From Bdellovibrionales bacterium (GTDB lineage: Bacteria; Bdellovibrionota_G; JALEGL01; JAGRMV01), in assembly GCA_020434365.1 (NCBI GenBank), contig JAGRAX010000010.1, forward strand, positions 1 through 32,648: a stretch of 32,648 bases of DNA. Direction: 5' to 3'. Position numbers and translations under genes: made by a program. Positions within the stretch are counted from its first letter, which is position 1, and each line of letters starts with the position of its first letter. The notes under the pieces are model-generated. The model was not told where the DNA came from. It did no database searches and saw only the letters and a list, made by a program, of their open reading frames with translations. This document shows, piece after piece, positions 14,723-23,969 of the stretch.

Positions 14723-16720
14723 ATGAATCATGAATATCCGATAGATTTTGGCAAATACATCCTGACCAAGCGCATTGCCGTAGGAGGTATGGCTGAAGTT
14801 TTTAAAGCCAAGCTCCAAGGAGCCAAAGGCTTTGAGAAGACTCTTGCCCTAAAAAAGATTCTTCCTGAATATTCCTCCGACGAGGAATTTTTGACCATGT
14901 TTATTGATGAAGCCAGGATTTCGTCTTCCTTGGCACATCCAAATATCGTCCAAGTCTTTGATTTTGGAGAATTTGGTCACCAATTTTATTTGGCCATGGA
15001 ATACATAGATGGGAGCAATCTAAAAAATCTTTTTTTTAAAAATCTCCGAAGCGGCCATCAGCTCAAAAAAGAAACTGTCTATTACATCATTCAAAAAATG
15101 GCCTCGGCATTGGAATATGCGCACAATGTTCAGCTCGAAGATCACGACCAAATGCTTCACTTGGTTCATCGAGACGTGTCCCCTCAAAACATTCTGATTT
15201 CTCGTCTCGGAGAAGTCAAAATCACAGATTTTGGGATCGCCAAAGCAGCCATCAAACTCTCTCAAACCCAGCCAGGAAAAATCCAAGGGAAATATAGCTA
15301 TATGTCTCCAGAACAGGCCTTGGGTAAAAAAATTGACCATAGATCAGATATTTTTTCCCTCGGTATCATTTTCTATGAACTCCTAAGCAATCGAAAAGTC
15401 TATGGCTCCAGCGATACGGTCAAAAGGTACAAACAAGCCACCAAGGCAGAAATTCCCCGAATCGGGGGAATCTTAGATCAGCTTCCCTCGCAAATTGACG
15501 AGCTCATCACCAAAATGCTCTCCCCCAAACCCGAGGACCGGCCTCAAAGCTGCGGCGAAATCGTAGCTCTATTGAGCGAATTTTTGTCTTCTCATTCTAC
15601 AGATACCATTGCTTCTCAATTGGGAAATCTTGTCGGAGAATTGTTTCCTCCTGAACGATCTGTTTCTCAAAATCCAGGTGCTCAAAGCCACTCCGATCCA
15701 TCTCAAACCGATCCCAAAGGGTATTTTCTACAAAAGAAACGTAAAGCCAAAAAAACCCCTTCAAAAAAAGCTCCCAAAAAGCTCACTTTGCTACGACATC
15801 AAAACCCTTGGCTCAGGGCGGGCATTGGCGTTTTGTTTGTCCCTTTGGGAAGCTTGATCGCCTGGACGATTCTGCATCAAAGTCCTCAAACTCTGCCCCC
15901 AGCGGCTTCGGTAGCCAAGACAGAACCTTCTCTCGAAGCTCCAGATCCAGAGCCCGAAAGCTCTGAACATACACAACAGCCCTCCAATGAAGAAGTCGAC
16001 TACTCCAGCATGACCATGGCGCAGCTTTCCATGGAACTCTCAAAAGTTCAAAGCGAACTTCGAAACATTGAACAAATAACAGACGCCTATCTCTCCATTC
16101 CCAAAGCCAAAAAAGTCAGCGCACCCAAGCCTCCGCCTTCATGCCCCAATGATATGGTCATGATTCAAGCCTCGAGTTTTTGGTTTGGGTCCTCACCAGA
16201 GGATCCGGATCGTATGGAACTTGTTGAATTCGAAGCTCAGGAAAAAACTCTTCCAAGTTTTTGCATCGACCCTTATGAATATCCGAATAAAAAAGGCGAG
16301 CACCCCAAAGTAGGCGTATCCTTTGAAGAAGCCTCTCAACTGTGCACAAGCCATGGAAAAAGGCTCTGTAAAGATACGGAATGGGAAAGAGCATGCAAAG
16401 CCTCAGCATCAGAGAATATAGAGTTTCCATATGCCCAGCAGTGGGAACAAAATCCCTGTAATACGGGCGGTCAACTCCAAGAGATTGTAGCTGCAGGGGA
16501 CTTTGAGAGCTGCAAGACAAGAGATGGGCTATTTGATATGATTGGGAATGTAGAGGAGTGGACTCAAGGGCAGGGAAGGCTCGATCTCCAAAACAGAGTC
16601 ATCAAGGGAGGATCTCTTGAAAGCCCCAAGTACTTGTCCCGATGCTCGGCCCTCAAAGAGTCTGCGTCCAATACCAGAAGCAACATCCTAGGGTTTCGGT
16701 GTTGTAGAAATTTGCGTTAG
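14723..16720 (+). CDS. Transmembrane Ser/Thr protein kinase with FGE-sulfatase-like sensor domain
   Basis: The Hanks-type kinase domain covers about residues 8-285: glycine loop VGGMAEVFKA, lysine in LALKK, HRDVSPQN (149-156), DFG (169-171), SPEQ, and RSDIFSLG. All catalytic residues are present. A basic linker follows, then one transmembrane helix (about 365-388, GIGVLFVPLGSLIAWTIL), an acidic and proline-rich stalk, a short coiled coil, and a formylglycine-generating-enzyme-like domain (about 475-665: MVMIQASSFWFGS, LCTSHGKRLCKDTEWERAC, GNVEEW, GFRCC). In such kinases the outer domain is probably a ligand sensor. It has ten or so cysteines, several likely paired. The ATG at 14723 is preferred over TTG codons at 14714 and 14717. 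It leads the operon ending at 22558. Confidence 0.92.
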   Translation: MNHEYPIDFGKYILTKRIAVGGMAEVFKAKLQGAKGFEKTLALKKILPEYSSDEEFLTMFIDEARISSSLAHPNIVQVFDFGEFGHQFYLAMEYIDGSNLKNLFFKNLRSGHQLKKETVYYIIQKMASALEYAHNVQLEDHDQMLHLVHRDVSPQNILISRLGEVKITDFGIAKAAIKLSQTQPGKIQGKYSYMSPEQALGKKIDHRSDIFSLGIIFYELLSNRKVYGSSDTVKRYKQATKAEIPRIGGILDQLPSQIDELITKMLSPKPEDRPQSCGEIVALLSEFLSSHSTDTIASQLGNLVGELFPPERSVSQNPGAQSHSDPSQTDPKGYFLQKKRKAKKTPSKKAPKKLTLLRHQNPWLRAGIGVLFVPLGSLIAWTILHQSPQTLPPAASVAKTEPSLEAPDPEPESSEHTQQPSNEEVDYSSMTMAQLSMELSKVQSELRNIEQITDAYLSIPKAKKVSAPKPPPSCPNDMVMIQASSFWFGSSPEDPDRMELVEFEAQEKTLPSFCIDPYEYPNKKGEHPKVGVSFEEASQLCTSHGKRLCKDTEWERACKASASENIEFPYAQQWEQNPCNTGGQLQEIVAAGDFESCKTRDGLFDMIGNVEEWTQGQGRLDLQNRVIKGGSLESPKYLSRCSALKESASNTRSNILGFRCCRNLR

Positions 16721-16736
16721 CCTCAAGGAGAAAAAT

Positions 16737-17711
16737 TTGCGCCAAAAAAATATCACAAACCTGATTCAAGCGATTTTTGTTGTCGGTCTTTTCTGGGCGC
16801 CCACGTCACATGCAAGATCATCTATTGTTGTGATACAGGGAAGCGACTCTCATGTGTCTCGACTCTTTCTTGGGGGTATTTCCTCCCACAGCACAGAAAA
16901 AATCACAGCCTTTAGATATAAAGAAGAAAGCGTCGATGAGGTTGTAAAGTCTGTTTTGGAATATAAACCCGACCTTATATTTACGATTGGAGAACTTCCT
17001 ATCGATGAAATCAGTCGTCATAAAGATTTGGCTCGAGTTCACTTCATTGGGCTCAACAATCACTCCAAACAAATTGGCAACAATTCCAGGGTGGTTTTGG
17101 TGGAAGAACGCATGCCCTTGATCGAGGAGATTTCTCTGCTTAAGCTATTGTATCCCCAAGCAAAAACGATTGGTACCATGTACGATTCAGAATTGTCACA
17201 AGAAAGCTTCAACCAATTTGTAGACATCGCAACCAAACAAAACCTGAAAGTGGCCTCGATTAAAGTTGACTCTCACAAAGCCATTGCCAATTATGCGCCT
17301 TTTTTTGAAGGCAAAATTGATTGCTTTTACTTTCTGCCGGACTACACAACCTCAAGCGAAATTGCGATCAAAGAGCTCTATAAAATCATGAAGGAAAAAA
17401 ATATACCTGTCATTTCAGGCCATTATAGCCACTTAGAAAGTGGAGCCCTTTTTACACTTTCGAGCGATCCCTACAAAATTGGAGAAGAAGCCTGGAACAT
17501 TGCCGAAGATATTTTAAAGAGCAACGCCATCAAACAAAACCGAATTTTTCTGTCTGTATCCAATATGCTTCTGCGTTTTTCTATGGAGAGAAAGAGACTT
17601 TTAGATATTGATCAAAAACGCTTTCAAGAAATGGTTGAACAAACCACCAATCGTGGATACAGAGTCATTTTGGAGCCCATTGAGAAAGAAAAAGAAATCA
17701 AACTGAAGTAG
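16737..17711 (+). CDS. ABC-type periplasmic substrate-binding protein (ABC_sub_bind family)
   Basis: The start is a TTG at 16737, supported by AAGGAG six bases upstream; no ATG is available before the signal peptide (residues 1-26, ending SHAR). The mature protein has the two-lobe pattern of the ABC_sub_bind family (TrpX/YtrF-like): VVIQGSDS at the start, KPDLIFTIG, LYPQAKTIGTMYD, FYFLPDYTTSS, NIPVISGHYSH and GALFTLSSDPYKIGEEAWN. This family binds small ligands such as aromatic amino acids for uptake or sensing. No permease or ATPase gene is nearby; the gene lies 16 nt from a kinase and 16 nt from glyS. A role as ligand sensor for the kinases is possible. An unusual lysine- and glutamate-rich tail ends the protein. 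Confidence 0.82.
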   Translation: MRQKNITNLIQAIFVVGLFWAPTSHARSSIVVIQGSDSHVSRLFLGGISSHSTEKITAFRYKEESVDEVVKSVLEYKPDLIFTIGELPIDEISRHKDLARVHFIGLNNHSKQIGNNSRVVLVEERMPLIEEISLLKLLYPQAKTIGTMYDSELSQESFNQFVDIATKQNLKVASIKVDSHKAIANYAPFFEGKIDCFYFLPDYTTSSEIAIKELYKIMKEKNIPVISGHYSHLESGALFTLSSDPYKIGEEAWNIAEDILKSNAIKQNRIFLSVSNMLLRFSMERKRLLDIDQKRFQEMVEQTTNRGYRVILEPIEKEKEIKLK

Positions 17712-17727
17712 AAAGAGGAAATCCCAA

Positions 17728-19035
17728 GTGAAACCCGATGGATCAAAAATGGAAAAAATTGTCAGCCTTTGCAAAAGAAGAGGCATAGTATTTCCCTCCA
17801 GTGAAATTTATGGAGGACTCAACAGTTGCTATGACTACGGTCCATTGGGCGCAGAACTAAAACGAAAAGTAAAAAATTTTTGGTGGCAATCCATGACACA
17901 GGTCCACTCAAATATTGTAGGTTTGGACAGCTCCATTCTCATGCACCCAAAAATCTGGGAAGCTTCAGGACATATCAGCAACTTCACCGACCCTTTGGTT
18001 GACTGTAAAAAATGTAAAAGCCGTTTTAGACAAGATCACTTACAAAGCGATACCTGCCCGAATTGCGGAGCCAAAGATTTTACGGAAGCTAGAAATTTTA
18101 ATCTCATGTTCAAAACTTTTATGGGACCTGTTGAGAATCAAGGAAATGAAATTTTTCTCCGCCCAGAAACGGCCCAAGGCATCTATGTAAATTATCAAAA
18201 TGTTTTACAGTCCTATCGACAAAAAGTTCCTTTCGGGATCGCTCAAATCGGTAAAGCCTTCAGAAATGAAATTACGCCCGGAAATTTTATTTTTCGTACC
18301 CGAGAGTTTGAGCAAATGGAAATGCAGTATTTCATACACCCCTCTCAGGATGATGAATCCATCACGCGTTGGAAAGAGATCCGTTTTGCGTGGTATGAAA
18401 AACTTGGAATTTCCAAAGAAAATTTGCGTTTACACAAACATGAAGGCAATGAATTGGCGCACTATGCAAAAGAAGCTTATGACATTGAGTATCAGTTTCC
18501 GTTCGGATGGAGCGAATTGGAAGGCATTCACAACCGCACAGACTTTGACCTCCAAAGACATCAAAAATACAGTGGGAAAAACCTGCAATATTTTGATGAA
18601 CAAAGCAAAGAAAAGTACATCCCTTACATTATTGAAACTTCTGCAGGTTGCGACCGAAGCATTTTATGCATCTTAAGTGAGGCCTATACCGAAGAAGAAG
18701 ATCGAGTCTTAATGAAGTTTGCGCCCTTCATTGCGCCTATACAAGTTGCCATAATGCCTTTGGTTAAAAAAGATGGTTTGCCAGACATTGCTGATGACTT
18801 AAGTAAAACGCTTCGAAAAAGGCATTCTATTTTTCGAGATGATTCTGGGTCTATTGGTAGACGTTACCGAAGACAAGACGAAGTGGGAACACCTTTTTGC
18901 ATTACAATTGACTACGAAAGCAAAGAAGACCACTGCGTAACCTTGAGAGAAAGAGACTCAATGGAGCAGATCCGAATCAGAATCGATGATCTCGAAAACC
19001 ATTTACAAGAAAAACTAGAATTTCCTTTGGATTGA
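17728..19035 (+). CDS. glyS: Glycyl-tRNA synthetase, homodimeric type
   Basis: This class II synthetase charges tRNA-Gly. It is the single-chain dimeric form, not the alpha2-beta2 form of many Gram-negatives. GIVFPSSEIYGG and CYDYGPLG mark the N-terminus, a zinc-binding CKKC...CPNC pair (about residues 92-115) follows, then RPETAQGIYVNY, FRNEITPGNFIFRTREFEQMEM (motif 2), ETSAGCDRSILCIL (motif 3), and the anticodon-binding domain ending in RRYRRQDEVGTPFCITIDYE. The GTG at 17728 has GAGG nine bases upstream, and an ATG at 17749 is the alternative. At 435 residues it is on the short side but complete. It is embedded in an otherwise signalling operon, 16 nt after the binding protein and overlapping the next kinase gene by one base. 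Confidence 0.95.
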   Translation: MKPDGSKMEKIVSLCKRRGIVFPSSEIYGGLNSCYDYGPLGAELKRKVKNFWWQSMTQVHSNIVGLDSSILMHPKIWEASGHISNFTDPLVDCKKCKSRFRQDHLQSDTCPNCGAKDFTEARNFNLMFKTFMGPVENQGNEIFLRPETAQGIYVNYQNVLQSYRQKVPFGIAQIGKAFRNEITPGNFIFRTREFEQMEMQYFIHPSQDDESITRWKEIRFAWYEKLGISKENLRLHKHEGNELAHYAKEAYDIEYQFPFGWSELEGIHNRTDFDLQRHQKYSGKNLQYFDEQSKEKYIPYIIETSAGCDRSILCILSEAYTEEEDRVLMKFAPFIAPIQVAIMPLVKKDGLPDIADDLSKTLRKRHSIFRDDSGSIGRRYRRQDEVGTPFCITIDYESKEDHCVTLRERDSMEQIRIRIDDLENHLQEKLEFPLD

Positions 19036-20426
19036 TGAAAGCCCTTCCTCCTTCCTATACCATCGTAAAAAAGTTGGGAGAAGGAGGAATGGCGCAGGTA
19101 TGTAAAGCCATAAAATCCGGCCCGAATGGTTTTGAAAAAGAAGTTGCACTCAAACGTATTCTTCCAGCCTATGCTCGTGATCATGCATTCATCACGATGC
19201 TGTCAAAAGAGGCAAAAGTTCATGCCCAACTTCACCATCCCAATATTATACAGCTCTATGATTTTATCGAATACGAAGATCAATACTACATCGTCATGGA
19301 ATATGTTGAGGGTCTAAATCTCAAGGAGTGGATGCTACACAATAAGAGGAAGGGGCAGGTTCTAGAATGGCAAATCTGCATCTCTATCATTCTCGAAATA
19401 TTAAAGGCATTGTCCTACGCCCATCATTTATCTATCGATGGAAGTCATCAAGAAATTATCCATAGAGATATCAGCCCACACAACATCTTGGTTTCAGTTC
19501 AGGGATCCGTAAAACTGAGCGACTTTGGAATCGCACAGTCAAGCTTGCAGGAAGACATCAGCCAAAATAATGGAGTCAAAGGAAAATTCAGATACCTTTC
19601 TCCTGAACAAATCAAAACAGGCAAGGCCTATAGACAGAGTGATCTTTTTTCCTTGGGAATTGTTTTTTATGAACTTCTTACAGGAGTTCATCCTTTTGAC
19701 GCTCCTCAAAGCTTTCAAATCATGAAAAACATTTCCGAGGGCGCCTGCATGCCTCTCGATCAATTTTCTTCTTCTTGGCCAAAGAGCTTACACCCTATTG
19801 TGAGCAAGATGCTCGCCAACAATAAGAAGGAAAGATATCAAAATGCCTCTGAACTCTCTCAAGATTTGATTTCCATGCAGGATCCAGATTGGTCCATTCA
19901 AAAATCAATCCATTTCATCTCTATGTCGCTCAAAGGTGCCTTACTTGAGTCAAAAGGAGAAGACAAAGAACTTTCAGAGCAAACTCCCATTTTACTGCAA
20001 AACACTCATAGTGTTTTTACATCACAAAGCATTCCAAAAATTTATACGCATCAAGAACATACAACATATTCAAAGCATGGTTTTAGAAGCATGAAATTAT
20101 GGCTCATGATTTTCGCAGGTATATCTGTAAGCTTGATTTCGGGTTTTATTTTTTCGAAAAAACCTTCTTCCATTGAAGAAAGAAAAATCCCAACTCAGAA
20201 GAATTCTACCCAAACAAAAAAAGCCGTACTGGCTATACATGCTCCATATCAGGCATTGGCTTTTCTCAATGGAAAAAAAATTGATCTGTCTTCACGCCAA
20301 GCCTTTGAGCTAAACCCCGGAAGATATGTATTACTGATAACATTTCAAAACCAAAAAATGCTTCGCACATTGGATCTTTCGGCAAATCAATTTCTAGATA
20401 TTTCATGGAGTCCCGACACGCCGTGA
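19035..20426 (+). CDS. Transmembrane Ser/Thr protein kinase with PEGA-like C-terminus
   Basis: The ATG at 19035 shares its A with the glyS stop (TGATG), indicating translational coupling. The kinase domain (about residues 8-280) is complete: LGEGGMAQVCKA, K40 in VALK, HRDISPHN (143-150), DFG (163-165), SPEQ and QSDLFSLG. It belongs to the same subfamily as the kinase at 14723 but is not a close copy. A linker and one transmembrane helix (about 356-375, LWLMIFAGISVSLISGFIF) follow, then an outer domain of about 80 residues. That domain has the PEGA pattern: AFLNGKKIDL then an F-x-L-x-PGRYVLLI strand. PEGA domains are common surface modules. It overlaps the next gene by up to 22 nt. Confidence 0.9.
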   Translation: MKALPPSYTIVKKLGEGGMAQVCKAIKSGPNGFEKEVALKRILPAYARDHAFITMLSKEAKVHAQLHHPNIIQLYDFIEYEDQYYIVMEYVEGLNLKEWMLHNKRKGQVLEWQICISIILEILKALSYAHHLSIDGSHQEIIHRDISPHNILVSVQGSVKLSDFGIAQSSLQEDISQNNGVKGKFRYLSPEQIKTGKAYRQSDLFSLGIVFYELLTGVHPFDAPQSFQIMKNISEGACMPLDQFSSSWPKSLHPIVSKMLANNKKERYQNASELSQDLISMQDPDWSIQKSIHFISMSLKGALLESKGEDKELSEQTPILLQNTHSVFTSQSIPKIYTHQEHTTYSKHGFRSMKLWLMIFAGISVSLISGFIFSKKPSSIEERKIPTQKNSTQTKKAVLAIHAPYQALAFLNGKKIDLSSRQAFELNPGRYVLLITFQNQKMLRTLDLSANQFLDISWSPDTP

Positions 20427-22558
20427 ATTTTTTTAAAAATCCTCTATTTTGGTTTTTTCTATTGAGTTCTGGGCTCATGCAATTTTTCCCTTGGACAGCT
20501 TCTTTTTCATTTGGCTATCACTTTATGGCCGGGATTATCTGTTCGATATCTTTTTTATTGTTTTCAAGCTTTGATGTTTCTAACATTGGGCAAAACCCAC
20601 TTCGAGAGTATCTCAACGTATTAAAAAAAAACATACTCTTCTGCTCTCTATTTTTGATTCCTGGAGCCATTCTTATGCTTCAAGGAAAACTTCTTGTTCC
20701 TTCCTATAGTTTGTTCTGGATGATGTATCATCCTGTAGTTTCCACAATATTTTCTACTTCTCTTGCGTTTTTTTCACACTCAAAGTGCAGGAAAAAATTT
20801 CATACCATGGCTTTGTCATGGGGAATCGTTGCTTTTTTTTCGGCTATTACCTTGTATGATCTCTATACAAAACCAAATTTTTTCTTTCTTCATCCAATGA
20901 TCGGTTACTTTCCTGGACCCATCTATGATGAATGGATTCCTCTTTTTCCAAAAATCTTCACTTATCGAGTGTGGCTTCTTGTATTGTCTGCAGCTTTTGT
21001 GCTGTACCCAGTGCAAAAACATCGAAAACTGTCTCTAGGGATTTTTACTCTATCCCTGTTTTTATTGTGTTTTCGTAGCTCTCTTCTTTGGGCACCTTCC
21101 TATACGACACTCAGATCAACATTAGGAGGTCTGCAAAAAGGCCAACACCATTTTTTATATTATAGCCCAGAGCATCTCGATAATTCGCAAGCAAATCGTT
21201 TACAAGAAAACCTAGATTTTTACATTCATCACCTAAGGAAAAAGCTTGAAATCAACCTCCATGAGAAGATTTCTGTATATCTCTACCCAGACTCCATCAC
21301 GAAAAAGAAACTTACAGGTACGCAGTGGACACTGTTTGGCCACCCCATTCAAAACTCCGTACACCTACTTCCAAGCGATGTGTGGGATAGTCTTTTGATT
21401 CATGAACTAAGCCATGTCATTTCCTCTCCCTACGGAATCCCCATACTTCATACAGGAAAGTCCTTGGCACTCACAGAGAGTTTATCCAGCGCGCTACAAG
21501 ATTCTCAGGAAGAAATTTCTATTCATCAAAAAGCTGCTTGTATCTACGAACTACAAAAGCTCCCTTCGATTGAAAACATCGATAGCAGTATAGATTTTCT
21601 CAATCATAACTCTTTTTTATCCTATACAGCCTATGGATCCTTTGCCCTCTGGTTGATTGACAACTACTCAATAAAAAAATTTCTATATTTTTATCAAGGC
21701 AAATCATTTTTCGACTCATTTGGCATAGAGATCCTTGAGGCTGAAGAAAAATGGAAAAGTTTTATACATTCCATCGACATAGACTCGAACCTTTTAGAAA
21801 AATACAGAGAGAGAATTTTTTCTCCAAGTCTATTTCAAAAAAAATATCCTCATATTCAGGCGCACCTGATGCATCAATGGAATCAAGCTGCGCAGAGAAA
21901 AGACGAGGGGAAAGTACAAACCCTAGGCAAAAAAATTCTTTCCATAGACACCACACCTTCTATATATTTTGTTCGCAGATGGCTTCTTTTCTATCCTACA
22001 ATAGCTTCAAGTTGGATCGAAACCTGGACACAGAACAACATTCAAAAACTTTCCCCTTCAAATGATCGCATAGCCTTACAAATTGCGCTGAAGGAACATC
22101 ATATTCTTCAAGGCGATATCCACAATAATCCCTTTTTATCCGAAGGACCGATAGAGGAGAAGCTTCGATGGAAAATTTGGGAACGCAGCACTCCTCAAGA
22201 AAGAATAGATTTCATACAAGGTCGATTTCCGTCGACTCAGATTCTATCTACACTCAATTCATCTGAGCTACATTCGCTGGTTGACTGGAGAAGTGATCAC
22301 ATTACAAAGATCGCAAATAGAAAAACCCTAGAAGAGCTATTTGCATGGTCTTTAGAATCTGCAGAGCTCTCCCAGACCTCGAAATGCCGAATTATCCTGT
22401 CCATATCTAGAGCTTTTGAAGCCTTAGATAGAAATCGCTCCATCGAAGCGTATAAAAAGACAAGAGCGAATTGTCCTGATTCTTTGCAAGATTATCTAAA
22501 ATTTCAGGTCGAACGTCTACAGAGCCTTGGAGTCACAAAACAGAAATCTGAAGTATAA
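20405..22558 (+). CDS. Polytopic membrane protein with HExxH metallopeptidase motif
   Basis: About six or seven hydrophobic helices fill residues 10-230, followed by a soluble part of about 490 residues. HELSH at 333-337, with a glutamate (E358) 20 residues later in KSLALTESL, fits the gluzincin layout of Peptidase_MA-like zinc peptidases. The downstream part (400-717) is helical and resembles solenoid or repeat structure but gives no clear family. The protein should be an inner-membrane enzyme with its catalytic domain probably in the periplasm. The ATG at 20405 has no ribosome binding site; a GTG at 20423, overlapping the upstream stop as GTGA, is an equally good start. The gene ends three bases before the convergent lspA stop. 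Substrate is unknown; the kinase coupling suggests envelope regulation. Confidence 0.72.
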   Translation: MESRHAVNFFKNPLFWFFLLSSGLMQFFPWTASFSFGYHFMAGIICSISFLLFSSFDVSNIGQNPLREYLNVLKKNILFCSLFLIPGAILMLQGKLLVPSYSLFWMMYHPVVSTIFSTSLAFFSHSKCRKKFHTMALSWGIVAFFSAITLYDLYTKPNFFFLHPMIGYFPGPIYDEWIPLFPKIFTYRVWLLVLSAAFVLYPVQKHRKLSLGIFTLSLFLLCFRSSLLWAPSYTTLRSTLGGLQKGQHHFLYYSPEHLDNSQANRLQENLDFYIHHLRKKLEINLHEKISVYLYPDSITKKKLTGTQWTLFGHPIQNSVHLLPSDVWDSLLIHELSHVISSPYGIPILHTGKSLALTESLSSALQDSQEEISIHQKAACIYELQKLPSIENIDSSIDFLNHNSFLSYTAYGSFALWLIDNYSIKKFLYFYQGKSFFDSFGIEILEAEEKWKSFIHSIDIDSNLLEKYRERIFSPSLFQKKYPHIQAHLMHQWNQAAQRKDEGKVQTLGKKILSIDTTPSIYFVRRWLLFYPTIASSWIETWTQNNIQKLSPSNDRIALQIALKEHHILQGDIHNNPFLSEGPIEEKLRWKIWERSTPQERIDFIQGRFPSTQILSTLNSSELHSLVDWRSDHITKIANRKTLEELFAWSLESAELSQTSKCRIILSISRAFEALDRNRSIEAYKKTRANCPDSLQDYLKFQVERLQSLGVTKQKSEV

Positions 22559-22561
22559 GCC

Positions 22562-23119
22562 TTAAGACTGAACCTTTTCTTGAATCATTTTTTCTGTCTG
22601 CTCGACTGTGGTTTCTCGGGTTGCATCCCATGGAAACTCATGTTTGATTTTCGGTTGTATGAAAAACACATCAATTCCATACAAAATGGCGCCAACGGTA
22701 ATACAAGAATCAGCGACATTGAATACATACCAGTGGTAATTCTGGTAGTACACATCAATAAAATCTACAACATATCCCCAACGAATTCGATCGACAATAT
22801 TCCCTACAGCGCCAGACATAATCAAACATAAACCCCAAGCTGAAAGTTTTTCCCAAGTTTTGAGTTGAAGAAACAGGTAGACGACCACGAAGCTTGCAAG
22901 AATAGAAACACCTAGAAAAAACCATGTCGACCATTGATGATCAACATTGATGCTAAAGGCTGCTCCATAATTTCGGACCAAAGTCATTTGCAAAAATCCA
23001 TCGATCAAGGACCGGCTCTCACCCAAACGAAAATGGCTTGCGACCCATTGTTTGGACCATTGGTCTAGAATCATCAACAGGGCAAATACGCCGGACATCA
23101 TGAAATATTTTCTTTTCAT
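22562..23119 (-). CDS. lspA: Lipoprotein signal peptidase
   Basis: LspA removes signal peptides from diacylated prolipoproteins in the inner membrane. Four hydrophobic helices are visible. Conserved boxes are DQWSKQW near the N-terminus, VRNYGAAFS, SGAVGNIVDRIRWGYVVDFIDV (first catalytic aspartate) and FNVADSCITVG (second). The ATG at 23119 with AAGGTGAG upstream is preferred over 23137. At 185 residues it is about 20 longer than usual through a charged C-terminal tail (EFPWDATRETTVEQTEK). It converges on the peptidase gene with a 3-nt gap and no terminator, so read-through transcripts may overlap. It is divergent from comF with only 38 nt between starts. Confidence 0.95.
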   Translation of the reverse strand: MKRKYFMMSGVFALLMILDQWSKQWVASHFRLGESRSLIDGFLQMTLVRNYGAAFSINVDHQWSTWFFLGVSILASFVVVYLFLQLKTWEKLSAWGLCLIMSGAVGNIVDRIRWGYVVDFIDVYYQNYHWYVFNVADSCITVGAILYGIDVFFIQPKIKHEFPWDATRETTVEQTEKMIQEKVQS

Positions 23120-23157
23120 ACACTCACCTTGGCACACATTATGAAACCTTTACAGCC

Positions 23158-23934
23158 ATGAAAAACAAAGCCATGACTACAGAATTATCGAACCTTGTAT
23201 CACAAAGCCGAGCTTTTGAAAAAGCTCTTGCCTTTCATGGACTTAAGCATTGTAAAAAAATCTCTTCTTACCTGGCTTTTTGGACGATGAAAGGCATAGG
23301 ATTATTTTCGGATCCCAGATGTTTGATATGCAGTCTTCCAGAAGTCGAAGATCCTACATTGGGACTCTGTCAGAGGTGTTGGACGGACATTCTTACGCCA
23401 AAAAAAACGCTGTACTCTAAGCCTTGTTTTGAGATGATCAGCTGCGGGATTTATGAAGGTCCTCTGAGAGGTCTCATTTTGACCAGCAAGATGCGAAACT
23501 CCCTACCTGCACGCAAGATACTGTGGAAAATTTTGCGACACTGCTTTCATAGGCACCTAAAGCAGCTGCATTTTGATCAGGTGATCCCCATTCCGCTCCA
23601 TTACTGGAGGACAGCATGGCGAGGTATTGACCTTCCTGGGCATCTAAGCTACCGACTCTACCAAGAATTTGATCTAAACCTTCAAACAAAGCTCCTACGA
23701 AGAGCCAGAAAAAACAAACGTCAAAGCTCGCTAGACCTAGGCTCAAGAAAAGCCAATGTGAAGGGACTTTTTGAAAGCTCAGCTATACTGAAAAACCAAA
23801 GCATTCTCCTGATCGACGATGTCGTCACCTCAGGCGCCACCATCAAAGAAGCCTGCAAAATCCTACAAAAGGCCGGTGCTCAAAAAGTCACCGCCCTCAC
23901 CCTCGCCAAAAAACGGTGCCAGGCACCTTTTTGA
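23158..23934 (+). CDS. comF: ComF family phosphoribosyltransferase-like protein
   Basis: The product has the ComF layout: a zinc-finger-like C-x2-C...C-x2-C region (CLICSLP and LCQRCW, about residues 55-80), the linker GIYEGPLRGLIL, FDQVIPIPLH, a basic LLRRARKNKRQSSLDLGSR segment, and the phosphoribosyltransferase loop ILLIDDVVTSGAT. ComF is linked to DNA uptake during transformation in some bacteria. An unusual N-terminal extension of about 50 residues precedes the zinc finger. The last eight codons (KKRCQAPF) and the stop lie inside the 54-bp repeat starting at 23911, so the native C-terminus was probably replaced when the repeat arrived. No clear Shine-Dalgarno sequence precedes the ATG, and ATG 23173 is an alternative. 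Confidence 0.88.
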   Translation: MKNKAMTTELSNLVSQSRAFEKALAFHGLKHCKKISSYLAFWTMKGIGLFSDPRCLICSLPEVEDPTLGLCQRCWTDILTPKKTLYSKPCFEMISCGIYEGPLRGLILTSKMRNSLPARKILWKILRHCFHRHLKQLHFDQVIPIPLHYWRTAWRGIDLPGHLSYRLYQEFDLNLQTKLLRRARKNKRQSSLDLGSRKANVKGLFESSAILKNQSILLIDDVVTSGATIKEACKILQKAGAQKVTALTLAKKRCQAPF

Positions 23935-23964
23935 GCAAAAGGTGCCATACTAAAATCGGTCGGT
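23911..23964 (+). repeat. 54-bp direct repeat, copy A
   Basis: This copy and the one at 24944-24997 match base for base except for a few positions in the centre. It holds GGTGCCAGGCACC, then TTTT and a 5-base centre, then AAAAGGTGCC: a 10-bp inverted repeat GGCACCTTTT/AAAAGGTGCC. A conserved tail, ACTAAAATCGGTCGGT, ends the unit. It contains the comF stop codon and could terminate comF transcription. It looks like a REP-type palindromic element. Confidence 0.9.
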
Positions 23965-23969
23965 ATTAG

